DNA from: Leptolyngbyaceae cyanobacterium RM1_406_9
GTDB taxonomy: Bacteria > Cyanobacteriota > Cyanobacteriia > Elainellales > Elainellaceae
DNA: 36,730 nt
NCBI GenBank assembly: GCA_012033355.1
Contig: JAAUQZ010000021.1
Span: 1 to 36,730, forward strand
Direction of reading: 5' to 3'
Under the pieces are notes generated by a model, which was given only the letters and a program-made list of their open reading frames with translations, had not been told where the DNA came from and did not search any database. Made by a program: the position numbers and the translations under genes. Within the stretch, counting starts at the first letter, position 1, and each line of letters starts with the position of its first letter. This document shows, piece after piece, positions 1 through 8,015 of the stretch.

Positions 1-654
1 TGCACTTCTCGCAAAAACTGCGGCAGGATTTGCTGGGGGGCTATGGCTAGCCCAAATGGAGAACCAGGGGCGTTCTCCCTGCTCAACTTGCCAGGTAATG
101 TGGGGGTGGCAGAGGGCAATGTGCTGGATCGTCGTTTGGACGGCGCGAAGTTGTTGGCTGGAAGTGGGCAATCCTTGACGGCGGCTGGGTAGATTTTTGA
201 ATAGGTCGCTGACGGTAACGATGGTGCCGGGGGCGATCGCCACCGCTTCAACCTGCACGGGTTCTCCTTGCGAGTTATAAACAATGCTCCAGCCTGCATT
301 GGTATCGGCGTGACGGCTACAAATTTCTAAGCTGGCAAGTTGGGCGAGGCTGTGCAGCGCTTCACCTCGAAAGCCGAGGCTATGGATTTGCCAAAGGTCT
401 TGGCGATCGCAAATTTTGCTAGTGCTATGAGGAGCAGCGGCTTGTTGCAGGTCAGCAAGCTCCATGCCAGTGCCGTTATCTGCAACTCGGATGCGCCATT
501 GCTCAAGCCACAGTGAAACCGTCATTCGGTTTGCTCCGGCATCAATTGCATTTTCGGCTAGCTCTCGCACCACCGCTGCTAAAGAGTCAATTACCTCTCC
601 AGCCGCAATCAGATGCACCACCTCGGTCGATAAAGTCTGAATTCTAGATGCCAT
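1..654 (-). CDS. mutL: DNA mismatch repair protein MutL, N-terminal part (cut by window edge)
   Basis: The minus strand is open from an ATG at 654 to the window edge, giving about 218 residues of the GHKL ATPase region of MutL. Visible ATPase motifs are IAAGEV (16-21), ENAIDAGA (34-41, with the catalytic Glu and the Mg-binding Asn), DNGTGM (59-64), TSK (78-80) and GFRGEAL (94-100), followed by a GTIVTVSDLF-like segment. In the family, MutL couples mismatch recognition by MutS to downstream excision through ATP-driven dimerisation. The ending is outside the window, so the C-terminal dimerisation or endonuclease region cannot be judged. The wording IDSLAAVVREL in place of the enterobacterial ERPASVVKEL is, as far as I recall, usual in cyanobacteria. 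Identification is secure. Confidence 0.95.
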   Translation of the reverse strand, partial: MASRIQTLSTEVVHLIAAGEVIDSLAAVVRELAENAIDAGANRMTVSLWLEQWRIRVADNGTGMELADLQQAAAPHSTSKICDRQDLWQIHSLGFRGEALHSLAQLASLEICSRHADTNAGWSIVYNSQGEPVQVEAVAIAPGTIVTVSDLFKNLPSRRQGLPTSSQQLRAVQTTIQHIALCHPHITWQVEQGERPWFSIWASHSPPANPAAVFARSA

Positions 655-1027
655 GAATCCAGTTTAGGTCGCTGTGTCTAATTCGGTGAATGTGGATGAA
701 TGTTGGTGAATCAGTGCTAATTTGCCCTCTCTACGTGTCTAAGGAAGGTGAATTAACTAAATCGCCTAACTCCTCTGCTGTAAAGGCTTGGCAATGCCAA
801 GCCCCTAACCGAAATACCGCATCTTAATTAAATTCATGCTCCTAAGGGAAGAAGTCTGGAAACCTATAAGTCGATTTTTCAGAATAATTAAATCAGCAAT
901 TCTAAGATATGTTGCGCCTATGGAGAGATCCTTGTAAGCGTTCTCCCTCAAGGGGGACGGTCACTTTTGATCAGCTTGTTAGGTTGCTGTAAGAAACGTC
1001 TTTGGAAAAAAGAGAGGTTAATTCAAC
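655..1027. other. Divergent spacer between mutL and the rhodanese gene
   Basis: This spacer must hold the promoters for mutL (leftward) and the rhodanese gene (rightward). I could not pick a convincing -35/-10 pair. It contains a perfect inverted repeat at 785-803 (GGCTTGGCA, one base, TGCCAAGCC), related in sequence to the CCAAGC-type palindromes near 3.6 kb. A purine-rich GAGAGG lies about ten bases before the ATG at 1028. No open frame here looks like a gene. Confidence 0.5.
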
Positions 1028-1510
1028 ATGGCAGACCTGCAAGATGCTATTGCAAACGCTAAAGATAAGCTCCCTGATGTAACGCCTACCCCCCCTGGTT
1101 TTCATCCTCAAGCGACTGCAACTGAGCTAAAGGGACGCTTGCAGTGGGGCGAACCTGCTTTGACAATCGTGGACGTGCGCGATCGCGACTCTTTCAACGC
1201 TTGCCGCATCATGGGCGCAATTACCATGCAGATGGACTCGCTAGTAGAGCGGGCTGAGTCTAGCCTGGAGCATACCCGTGACATCTATGTTTACGGTGCG
1301 AATGATCAGGAAACTGCCAGTGCTGCTAGCACCTTGCGTGAAGCTGGATTCCAAAAAGTTGCTGAACTGAAGGGTGGACTGAATGCCTGGACGGAAATCG
1401 GCGGCCCCGTTGAAGGAACCAGCACCCCCGATCATCCCGTCAGCGCAGGCGAATATAATGTCGTTTCCCGTATGGGCGAGTTTGTTGAAGAGCGGAAGAA
1501 GGAAGATTAG
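1028..1510 (+). CDS. Rhodanese-like domain protein without the catalytic cysteine
   Basis: The 160-residue product has one rhodanese fold domain at about 30-130: a WGEPALTIVDVRD strand-turn (40-52), the RIMGAI segment (60-65) and a C-terminal GGLNAW. Active rhodaneses carry a Cys at the start of the loop after the IYVY strand; here the loop reads YGANDQET (89-96) and has no Cys. The only Cys (59) lies elsewhere. The protein is therefore unlikely to be a sulfurtransferase and may be a binding or regulatory domain (inference). There is no signal peptide or membrane segment. The acidic and basic tail ends EERKKED. A close paralogue with the same loop lies at 23936-24313. The ATG at 1028 is preceded by a GAGAGG sequence. 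A strong hairpin follows the stop. Confidence 0.85.
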   Translation: MADLQDAIANAKDKLPDVTPTPPGFHPQATATELKGRLQWGEPALTIVDVRDRDSFNACRIMGAITMQMDSLVERAESSLEHTRDIYVYGANDQETASAASTLREAGFQKVAELKGGLNAWTEIGGPVEGTSTPDHPVSAGEYNVVSRMGEFVEERKKED

Positions 1511-1538
1511 CAAGCTGAATTGGGGCGATGCCAGAGCC

Positions 1539-1573
1539 AAGATCTCCAACTTCTCAAAGAAGTTGGAGATCTT
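1539..1573 (+). terminator. Perfect hairpin after the rhodanese gene; terminator-like and member of a repeat family
   Basis: Arms AAGATCTCCAACTTCT (1539-1554) and its exact complement (1558-1573) enclose a three-base loop, and GATTTTTG follows, so it could end transcription of the rhodanese gene. The same outline (AGATCT, then a GACTTCT-like end, short loop, mirror) recurs at 4408-4440 and 19421-19456, so it is also a dispersed element. Either role alone or both together would fit. Confidence 0.7.
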
Positions 1574-1655
1574 GATTTTTGTATAGACTCGCAACGCACT
1601 GCCAAGCTGGAGCTTAGTTAACGAGGACGGAGCTTGATAACCAGGCTGGAATTTA

Positions 1656-3375
1656 CTATTTCAACCGGATGAAGACGGCACCTCGCCGTAGGTTAGCCTC
1701 GCTGCCGTAGCTGCTGATGGTGAGCGATCGCACGTGATCAAAGAATGATTGACCTGCCAACTCTGCTAGCTTCACAATTGGAAACTGCTGCTCTACCAGC
1801 CCGCGTACAGACTGCCAGTTGAGATAGAGGTAGCCATCGTTATCATTTGAGAGGGGGGCGATCGCCGCTGAAACTCTGGGTCGCGCACCAAAGTATTGTC
1901 AGTTGCCTGAAGTGCTTGATTCATTGCCTCTACAGAAGTTGCAAAAATTTCGTAATTACCGACAGCAGTATGAATGCCCTGTACTTCGGCGCTCAGGGTA
2001 ACTGCTTCTTCACCTCGCTTGCGTTTGCGGTTATTCGTGGCAGCAGTGGTGGAAAGTTTGGTCCAGGCTGAGGTTTGCTGATCACCCAGAGCCAAAGTGC
2101 CAAGGCTGAGTCCTTGCTGTTGGGCGATCGCATCTAGATGAGCAACTGCTTCTGTTGCACCATTTGCCTTCTTTGCCACAAAAATCCAGTCAGGCTGAGG
2201 CTGGTCAGTGCGAGGCAGCAGTCCTAACGCATACTCATCTTTGACCCAGCTAAACACCTCTTCGGGCAGGTTAATTCTCCATTGAGCTTGCAGGTCGGCT
2301 AACGGCTGATTGACCAGGGTAGACAACCGTTCGGAAACCGCCAAATTGTTGGACAACTCATCCCAAAACTGCTGTAAATCGGTTCCCGCTGCTGCGAGTG
2401 GAGTGTCCGCAGGAATAAAGTCTAACGCCCCAACAGGTTTCGACAGAGCGGGTTTAGCAGGTGTTAGTTTTTCACCTGGCGTAGCTAGCAGGGCGGTTTC
2501 TGCCAATAGCCCCTGACGGTCTAGCTCCAGTGCCACTACTAGGTCTTCGTAGGGAGAAGATGTTTCACTAGTGCGATCTGCTTCATCTAACCACTGCGAT
2601 AGCTGCGGCAAATTTACAAACACCAGACCAATTTGACTGTCGGGCAACCGCTGCAATGCCTGCTGGTAAGATTTGCTGTTGCTTAAACTCAAGCCCGGAG
2701 CTTGTACATTATTAATCGCGTCCCGCAGCACTTTGGGATCGTTGGCAAAGAGGACGAAGCGATCGCCCACAATGGCAGTGGCGAGGGAAGATTGGGGGCT
2801 AGGGGCTAGAGGCTGGGGGCTAAGGGTTGGGGTGGGTTGGCTGTAGATGAGTTTGACTCCGGCGTATTGCTCGAAGACTAGATCCATTCCGGCGATCGCC
2901 CGTTTCTGCCAAAAAAGCTGAAGGAATTCGCGGGAACGCTCTGGGTCTTGGGTAGCGATCGCCACGAGGTATCCGGCTTGCGCTCCGTTTTCGTTGTCTC
3001 GGTCAAAGTCGGGCGTGGTGACAGCAAAAGTGACTTCATCACCAAGCCAGGGCTGAATGTCTTGCTCGTAATCCAAGCCCGTGTTAGCAAGCAGACTGTT
3101 TTTTAGTTGATTGATTTCTGTGCGGGCCTGTCTGCGCTCTGACTGGGGGCGATCGCCAGCCGAAAAGACTCCAGGCGATTGGGGTTGACCAGCAGCGACA
3201 CCATCAGGGGTGACTGCTTGGGCACAAACATTGCCGCCGCCGGACTCGCCTGCCCTCCCCCCTGCAACAGCGACAGCGGACTGTTTGCCGCAATCCAAAA
3301 GAATCCGCCAGCGGCAACCAGCAGCAGCACCAGCACACCGCTAGCCAGAGCGTAGAAAAAAGTACGAAGCTTCAT
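1656..3375 (-). CDS. DUF3352-type membrane-anchored protein, split by two indels
   Basis: Three consecutive frames on the minus strand together read as one protein of about 573 residues. The N-terminus (ATG at 3375) begins MKLRTFFYALASG and has one hydrophobic segment at about 5-27, then AANSPLSLL. This matches the cyanobacterial DUF3352 family as I know it; its function is not established. Frame change 1 is at a run of five G (3145-3149): adding one base joins RLAIAP to QSERRQARTEINQ. Frame change 2 is at six G (1853-1858): adding one base joins the DPEFQ part to LSNDNDGYLYLNWQSV, which then runs to a stop at 1656-1658. Both runs touch a HIP1 site. Everything else is intact, so sequencing error is more likely than decay. 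The 501-residue middle frame alone would miss the membrane anchor and the last 65 or so residues. Confidence 0.75.
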
Positions 3376-3689
3376 GAGGGCATTGAATGGACAGGGCGAT
3401 TTGAGGCATTTTCCCAGCACAGCAAGCCGTGCCAAAAACCGGGATGCCAAAACTTAGTTTAGTACGGCGGCTTACCCCAAATCTAAAATCGCTGGCTTAA
3501 AGAAATCCTTTACCTCGGAACCAACGTATATTCCAGTAAGAATGTTTCACTCTGGCTCATGCACTCGTTGCCAAGCTGGAGCTTGGCAATGCAATGGAGG
3601 AAGCAAGAGCTTCTCCTCCTGCTGACACTGGAAGCTGGAGCTTCCAGAACGCCGTCACCAAGCTCCTGCTTGGTAACGAGGCTAAGGAG
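3376..3689. repeat. Spacer with a cluster of three related small palindromes
   Basis: The spacer separates the start of the DUF3352 gene from the end of the kinase-like gene. Three hairpins sit close together: 3568-3589 (TTGCCAAGCT, GG, AGCTTGGCAA), 3628-3647 (CTGGAAGCT, GG, AGCTTCCAG) and 3657-3674 (ACCAAGC, TCCT, GCTTGGT, then AACGAG). The first two share the core AGCTGGAGCT. A decayed relative, GCCAAGCTGGAGCTTAG, lies near 1600. These look like variants of one dispersed repeat. No gene was seen. Confidence 0.7.
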
Positions 3690-4226
3690 CTATGTCCAAA
3701 CGCTTCGCCCCTTGCTTTCCATCGACTGGAGGAATTGCGAAATCTGTTTAGCCGTTTTGATGTGATGAACCCGCTTTGTGCTTTGCGATCGCTCAACATA
3801 CTCACGATATTTGGGAGTCAACCGTTTATGACATAGCCAAAGCGCCTGATAGCTATTCATCGAACTCTTGAAGATTGGACTCTTCTCTGGCCAGCCTGCT
3901 GGCGGTTGAACGTAGCCCGTGAGTAACCGTTTTGTGACCCACCAAAAATGCACGGATATTGACAGATCTACATAAATCAGCGTGTCTGCCTGGTCGAGTC
4001 GCGGCCACAGCGTTTCCATGCAGCCAAACCCATCAATGATCCATTGATCCGATAGCAGAATTTCTTGATGGATGCGCTTGTAGTCTTCCTGGGAAACTTC
4101 AATGCCCCCTGGTTGGTATTTAACCTTGTCCAAGATGTAGAGCGGTAAACCTGTGATTTCTGATAATTTCCTGCTCAAAGTTGATTTACCGCCCCCAGCA
4201 TTGCCAAATACGGCTACTTTTTTCAT
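3690..4226 (-). CDS. P-loop kinase-like protein (adenylate-kinase / topology-modulation type)
   Basis: This small P-loop NTPase starts MKKVAVFGNAGGGKSTLSRK, with Walker A GNAGGGKST near residues 9-17. A LPLYILDKV stretch, a DQWIIDGFG segment (binding region of the acceptor in this superfamily) and DTLIYVDL (Walker B-like) follow. Proteins of this make-up are often annotated as AAA ATPase, adenylate kinase or DNA topology modulation protein; the true substrate is unknown. I chose the ATG at 4226 because AAGGAGAG lies eight bases before it; a longer frame to 4277 has no such signal. The product is 178 residues, soluble, with no membrane segment. The stop is immediately next to the palindrome cluster at 3568-3674. 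Confidence 0.75.
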   Translation of the reverse strand: MKKVAVFGNAGGGKSTLSRKLSEITGLPLYILDKVKYQPGGIEVSQEDYKRIHQEILLSDQWIIDGFGCMETLWPRLDQADTLIYVDLSISVHFWWVTKRLLTGYVQPPAGWPEKSPIFKSSMNSYQALWLCHKRLTPKYREYVERSQSTKRVHHIKTAKQISQFLQSMESKGRSVWT

Positions 4227-4555
4227 AAACACTCTCCTTTCGGGCACAAGCGGTTGGGGTTGGGTGGCGATCGCCAAACTCGTCCATTCCTCTAAGAGTG
4301 ATTCATTCTCCTAAAATCAATTTCCGCATAGGAAAACGCAATCAATAGCGCTCGTAGATAAGGGTTAATCATCAAATGGCGCTGAAATCAGTAAAAATGC
4401 AGCGCTTAGATCTGCGACTTCTTCGAGAAGTCGCAGATCTTAACCCCCTTCAGTCAGTGTCATTCGGGTAATCATTGCTTTTCTTAACCCTTTAATCACC
4501 TTCAGGCATTAACTTACAAAAGGCATATCGGCTCCCACTGTTGAAATCTGAAATC
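4227..4555. other. Divergent spacer between the kinase-like gene and the PilB-like gene
   Basis: This spacer holds a HIP1 site near 4268 and the hairpin repeat at 4408-4440, listed separately. The promoters of both flanking genes must lie here, but I could not assign clear -35/-10 pairs. No coding sequence was recognised. Confidence 0.5.
4408..4440. repeat. AGATCT-type dispersed hairpin, copy 2
   Basis: AGATCTGCGACTTCT (4408-4422), loop TCG, then the exact complement (4426-4440): a 15-bp perfect stem. It differs from the copy at 19421-19456 only in the loop and one outer base pair, and from the copy at 1539-1573 in the middle of the arms (CTCCAA in place of CTGCGA), where both arms have changed together. 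Confidence 0.85.
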
Positions 4556-6259
4556 ATGCAAACCTCCTCTACTGCTCAATCGGCTTCTGTTCAATCGGCT
4601 TGGCGGCGTTTAAGAAGCCAGGAAATTACTTGCGAACAGGCGCTTAAACTCTTGGTCAACGAACAGGGAGCCGTGAATCTCTATCTGCTCGACCGGGAAG
4701 TCAGCTATCGGTTTTTGCGCGAATTTCCCGATCGCAACAACCTGCCGCCTGTAGTGCCGCTGCTGCTGTGGCGCAATTGCTATTACCTGGGCAGCCCTGG
4801 AACACTTTCACCGGAAGCGATTCGGCAGTTGAGCGATCGCACCCTCACCGAAGTCAAAATCATTCCCATTGCCGAAAAAAGCTATCGCACCTGGCACCAC
4901 ACCCATAATCTTGATAGCAGCCATATCAACGCCAACCCGCTGCTAAACCCGCTGAACGGCGAAATGGAAGCCGAAGACCTTGGCGAACTGACCGAGCTTT
5001 ATCTCTCCAAAGCCGCCGACCAGATTAGCCGCATTCGCACGATTATTTCTGGCGCACTGCGAAACCGAGCCAGCGACATTCACCTGGAGCCAACCACTGA
5101 GGGCTTGAGGGTGCGCTATCGGATTGACGGCATTTTGCGCGATGTGACGACGCTGCCAATCGAGATCAGTAGACGGGCGATCGTCGCACTCAAAGTCATG
5201 TCTGACATGGACATTGGCGAAAGCCGCCGCCCCCAAGATGCCCGCATTGGTGAACGCTACACCTCTGGGCAGGAAATGCAGTTGGGGCTAGATATGCGCG
5301 TCAGTACCCTGCCCTGCATGGGCGGCGAAAAGGCGGTGATTCGTCTGCTGCCCCGCGAAAATCCCTTTTCCAGCATTGATGAACTGGGTTTTACGCCCAA
5401 AACGCTGTCCCTCTACAAACACTGGTTGCGTCAGCCCCAGGGCATGATCATCTTTACTGGCCCGACGGGTTCTGGCAAAACCAGCACGCTCTACACCAGC
5501 CTGCAAGCGATCGCCACCGAACACGTCAACGTCGTCACCGTCGAAGACCCAGTGGAATACGTCATGCCCCGCATTACCCAAACCCAGGTGCATGAACCTG
5601 CGGGAATGACCTTTGCCGCAGGACTGCGGGCAATTTTGCGGCAAGACCCCGATATCATCATGCTGGGCGAAATCCGCGATGGCGAAACCGCTGAAACAGC
5701 CATCAGAGCCGCCCTCACCGGACACTTGGTCTTAACTACACTACACACCAACGACGCACCCAGCGCCATTCCCCGCCTCAAAGACATTGGCCCCGACCCT
5801 GGACTCATCAGCGATGCCCTATTGGGAATCGTGGCACAACGCCTGGTGCGAAAAGTGTGTCCCCATTGCGCCGAGCCATACACCCCCACCCGCAAAGACC
5901 TGGAAGCGCTGGATATCGATCCAAAACAAACCAATCTTAGCGGCTGGAAAAAAGGAAAAGGCTGCTCCAAGTGCTTTAACTCAGGCTATCTGGGACGGGA
6001 AGCGATTATTGAACTGCTGAATGTCGATAACACCGTGCGGCAACTGATCTATGAAGGCACGATGACCCAACTGCACCACTATTTGCGAGAAGTTAACTTT
6101 GACTCGTTTAGAGTGGCGGCGATCGCCAAAATCTCCACCGGAGTCACCACCGTCGAAGAAGTGATGCGCGTCCTACCCCACAGCGCCATGTACCGCAAAG
6201 TCAACCCCAACTGGGCAGGAAAGGTTAAGCCGCTAACTCCCGCTACCGCCGCGAACTAA
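4556..6259 (+). CDS. GspE/PulE/PilB-family secretion and pilus assembly ATPase
   Basis: The product (567 residues from the ATG at 4556; a TTG lies 15 bases upstream) is a type II/IV secretion hexameric ATPase. It has the SDIHLEP motif before the catalytic core, Walker A GPTGSGKT (302-309), the Walker B region DPDIIMLGEIRD (364-375), the His box TGHLVLTTLHTND and a zinc-type CPHC (435-438) paired with GCSKC. This is the PilB/GspE pattern, with Zn cysteines, rather than the PilT retraction ATPase. It is shorter than the main cyanobacterial PilB as I know it, and no pilT, pilC or pilin genes lie nearby. It is therefore probably a PilB paralogue with its own role in pilus or secretion machinery (inference). 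Its last 27 bases overlap the convergent acetyltransferase gene. Confidence 0.9.
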   Translation: MQTSSTAQSASVQSAWRRLRSQEITCEQALKLLVNEQGAVNLYLLDREVSYRFLREFPDRNNLPPVVPLLLWRNCYYLGSPGTLSPEAIRQLSDRTLTEVKIIPIAEKSYRTWHHTHNLDSSHINANPLLNPLNGEMEAEDLGELTELYLSKAADQISRIRTIISGALRNRASDIHLEPTTEGLRVRYRIDGILRDVTTLPIEISRRAIVALKVMSDMDIGESRRPQDARIGERYTSGQEMQLGLDMRVSTLPCMGGEKAVIRLLPRENPFSSIDELGFTPKTLSLYKHWLRQPQGMIIFTGPTGSGKTSTLYTSLQAIATEHVNVVTVEDPVEYVMPRITQTQVHEPAGMTFAAGLRAILRQDPDIIMLGEIRDGETAETAIRAALTGHLVLTTLHTNDAPSAIPRLKDIGPDPGLISDALLGIVAQRLVRKVCPHCAEPYTPTRKDLEALDIDPKQTNLSGWKKGKGCSKCFNSGYLGREAIIELLNVDNTVRQLIYEGTMTQLHHYLREVNFDSFRVAAIAKISTGVTTVEEVMRVLPHSAMYRKVNPNWAGKVKPLTPATAAN

Positions 6260-6802
6260 TGACTTTGCCATGAGAATATCGGGCTTCCCCAGCCCGTTTG
6301 CGTCGGGCACCACGCCGACAATGACAAACCCGCACTTTTGGTAAAACTCATAGGGATGTCCCTTCAAATTTTGAATCTGGGCGATGTGATCTAACACGTT
6401 TGGATAGAGGTTTACGCCTGCCAAGCTGGTCATGTCGTCCTCATCGTCAGTGCCCACCCACAGCGTTAATCCGCCGCGTTCTCTGGCGCGTTGGGATAGG
6501 TCATTGACGAGCGATCGCCCAATTCCCTTTCCCTGATACGCTGCATCTACTACTAAGGGATGCAGTTCCCACACCTTGCCGTCATACTGCTTAATTCCCC
6601 CAATCCAGCCCAATACCTGACCCGATTCATCCACCGCAACTCGACTCATTCGATCTGCGCCAAACGATTCATGCACTTCTGCCAAAGCATTTTCTAAATT
6701 TGTCCAATCCGTTTTCCAGTGCTGTTTGAATCCTTCAATTAGGAGAGTGGCGGTTTGGGCGATCGCCTCCTCCATGTCAGGTTTCAAATCAATAATCTGC
6801 AT
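6233..6802 (-). CDS. GNAT acetyltransferase resembling aminoglycoside 6'-N-acetyltransferases
   Basis: This 189-residue GNAT protein has the acetyl-CoA binding motif A as YQGKGIGRSLV and a preceding WELHPLVVD strand. The central stretch GLTLWVGTDDEDDMTSL, then NLKGHPYEFYQKCGF and VGVVPDANGLGKPD, is the pattern I associate with chromosomal AAC(6')-type enzymes, which acetylate the 6'-amino group of aminoglycosides. In an environmental cyanobacterium the natural substrate may be another amine, so resistance is not implied. The start ATG at 6802 is clear. The 3' end overlaps the convergent PilB-like gene by 27 bases. The Uma2 gene lies 44 bases upstream in the same direction. Confidence 0.85.
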   Translation of the reverse strand: MQIIDLKPDMEEAIAQTATLLIEGFKQHWKTDWTNLENALAEVHESFGADRMSRVAVDESGQVLGWIGGIKQYDGKVWELHPLVVDAAYQGKGIGRSLVNDLSQRARERGGLTLWVGTDDEDDMTSLAGVNLYPNVLDHIAQIQNLKGHPYEFYQKCGFVIVGVVPDANGLGKPDILMAKSLVRGGSGS

Positions 6803-6846
6803 AGTATGAGTTCGCGCCTAGACAAGACATTTCTATTCTTTGTCTA

Positions 6847-7452
6847 CTAGCCTTTTGAAATCGCATTCCTGAATGTCCGCATCGCTTCTAGCCAATCTGT
6901 CTCACCAATTAAAACACAGCGAGAAAATAGCTCAATGTCTAAATTCGCTAGTTCAGGAATTTGGCTTCTGTCAATTCGCGTGTATCCGTTCTCCCCCAAA
7001 CGATGTAGGGTCAGAAGTCCATCCTCCCAGAGCCAAACTTCAGGAACGCTTAACGCTCGATAACGCTCTAACTTCGTGGCAGAATCGCTTGTAAAAATGA
7101 CCTCAACGGAAAGGTCTGGAATCGGTTTCGCCTCCCCAAAACAGTAGGATTCATCCGCCTGAACAGAGGCTACTCCTTCCTGCTCCTGAGTGACAGAGCC
7201 AGTCGGAATGATCCTGATGTTCCACTCAAAAAAGAAAGCTTCGAGGAGAGCCGCAACCACTTTCTTGAAAATTTCGTGCGGTTGCCCCGGCATGAATACT
7301 TCAACGATTCCTTCATAAAAGCTCAACCGCACACCCGGATGTCCTTCTAAGCCCTTCTGAATCCATTTGAACTGTTCCCAGGTGCGATCGTAGTAGACGG
7401 CTACCTTGTCTTCTGACGCTCTTGGTTTTTCTAGTGCCGATGTCATAGACAT
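6847..7452 (-). CDS. Uma2 family protein (PD-(D/E)XK-like fold)
   Basis: A 201-residue Uma2 (DUF820) protein, a family greatly expanded in cyanobacteria and built on a PD-(D/E)XK nuclease fold. Visible family marks are the early YEGIVEVFMPG strand-turn, PIPDLSVEVIFTSDS (the acidic metal-site segment, D then E) and KLERYRALSVPEVWLWEDG. Activity has not been shown for most members, so the nuclease assignment is by fold. Two in-frame ATGs lie together at the start (MSM); the outer one at 7452 is used. It sits between the AAC(6')-like gene and a decayed LRAT-like frame. Confidence 0.9.
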   Translation of the reverse strand: MSMTSALEKPRASEDKVAVYYDRTWEQFKWIQKGLEGHPGVRLSFYEGIVEVFMPGQPHEIFKKVVAALLEAFFFEWNIRIIPTGSVTQEQEGVASVQADESYCFGEAKPIPDLSVEVIFTSDSATKLERYRALSVPEVWLWEDGLLTLHRLGENGYTRIDRSQIPELANLDIELFSRCVLIGETDWLEAMRTFRNAISKG

Positions 7453-7534
7453 TCATCCTGTAAAGCACAGCAGGTAATGAATAGTGAATTGAATCCATTG
7501 GATAACCGATGTAAAAATTCCTTCACCTATATAG

Positions 7535-7987
7535 CTATCCCTAGAACAAATTGAGCAAAGAATAACAGAAATTGAAAATTCAGCTGATCCTTTCAGTAAA
7601 CGATATGGGTGTTTACTGAATTGGCACAACTCATCCGATCCTTTCTGGCACTACGGAATCGGTTTATCAGACACACACATTTTCAATACGGGTCGTGGAT
7701 TAAGCACGTTTGCAAGAAAAGAAGCAAAGTTTGTTATTGGTGTTGATCATATTGCTTTCACACCAGAACAAACTATTGAGCGCCTAAAATATGCTGTTCG
7801 TGTATTGCTCAGGGTTAGTACAAAGGTTGTGTTGGGTTCCGCTGCGCTTCACCCAACCTACGGTACTACGGTACTCAAAGAATTCTCAAACGCTAAGGAA
7901 ATGACCCTACCAAGCATTACGCTGCTGTGGGTCATTGCTGGAGTTCCTAATTCAGGCGATCAGAGCTTGCTGCTTAAAGAAAGATAA
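7535..7987 (+). pseudogene. Start-less remnant, possibly of an LRAT-domain protein
   Basis: The frame is open from just after a stop at 7532-7534 to a stop at 7985-7987, but has no ATG, GTG or TTG in its first 90 codons (the first TTG is at 7805). The translation contains DPFWHYGIGLSDTHIFN and later IAFTPEQTIERLKYAV, an arrangement like the HxG...IH... and following helix of lecithin-retinol-acyltransferase (LRAT) fold proteins. The NCEHF-type segment with the catalytic Cys should follow; instead the sequence runs into a hairpin repeat (7831-7857) and a tandem TACGGTAC. This looks like a gene that lost its start and was cut at its 3' end. The family call is from pattern memory and is tentative. 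Confidence 0.4.
7831..7857. repeat. GTTGGGT / ACCCAAC hairpin repeat
   Basis: GTTGGGT and ACCCAAC flank a GC-rich centre with GCTGCGC, and CTACGGTACTACGGTAC follows (an 8-base unit twice). The outline, GTTGGGT with GCTGCGC and then ACCCAACCTACG, is a spacer repeat I associate with many filamentous cyanobacteria. It lies where the LRAT-like similarity ends, so it may mark the break point. Confidence 0.6.
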
Positions 7988-8015
7988 GTAGCAGAATTAA
8001 CGAAAACTGCCATTT

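Noticed and set aside
3103-3450. 115-residue stand-alone protein in front of the DUF3352 frame
   Set aside because: It is the N-terminus of the DUF3352 protein separated by an indel at 3145-3149; its last residues come from the wrong frame.
5288-5725. Long minus-strand frames opposite the PilB-like gene
   Set aside because: They mirror the codon use of the ATPase gene and have low-complexity products with no domain.
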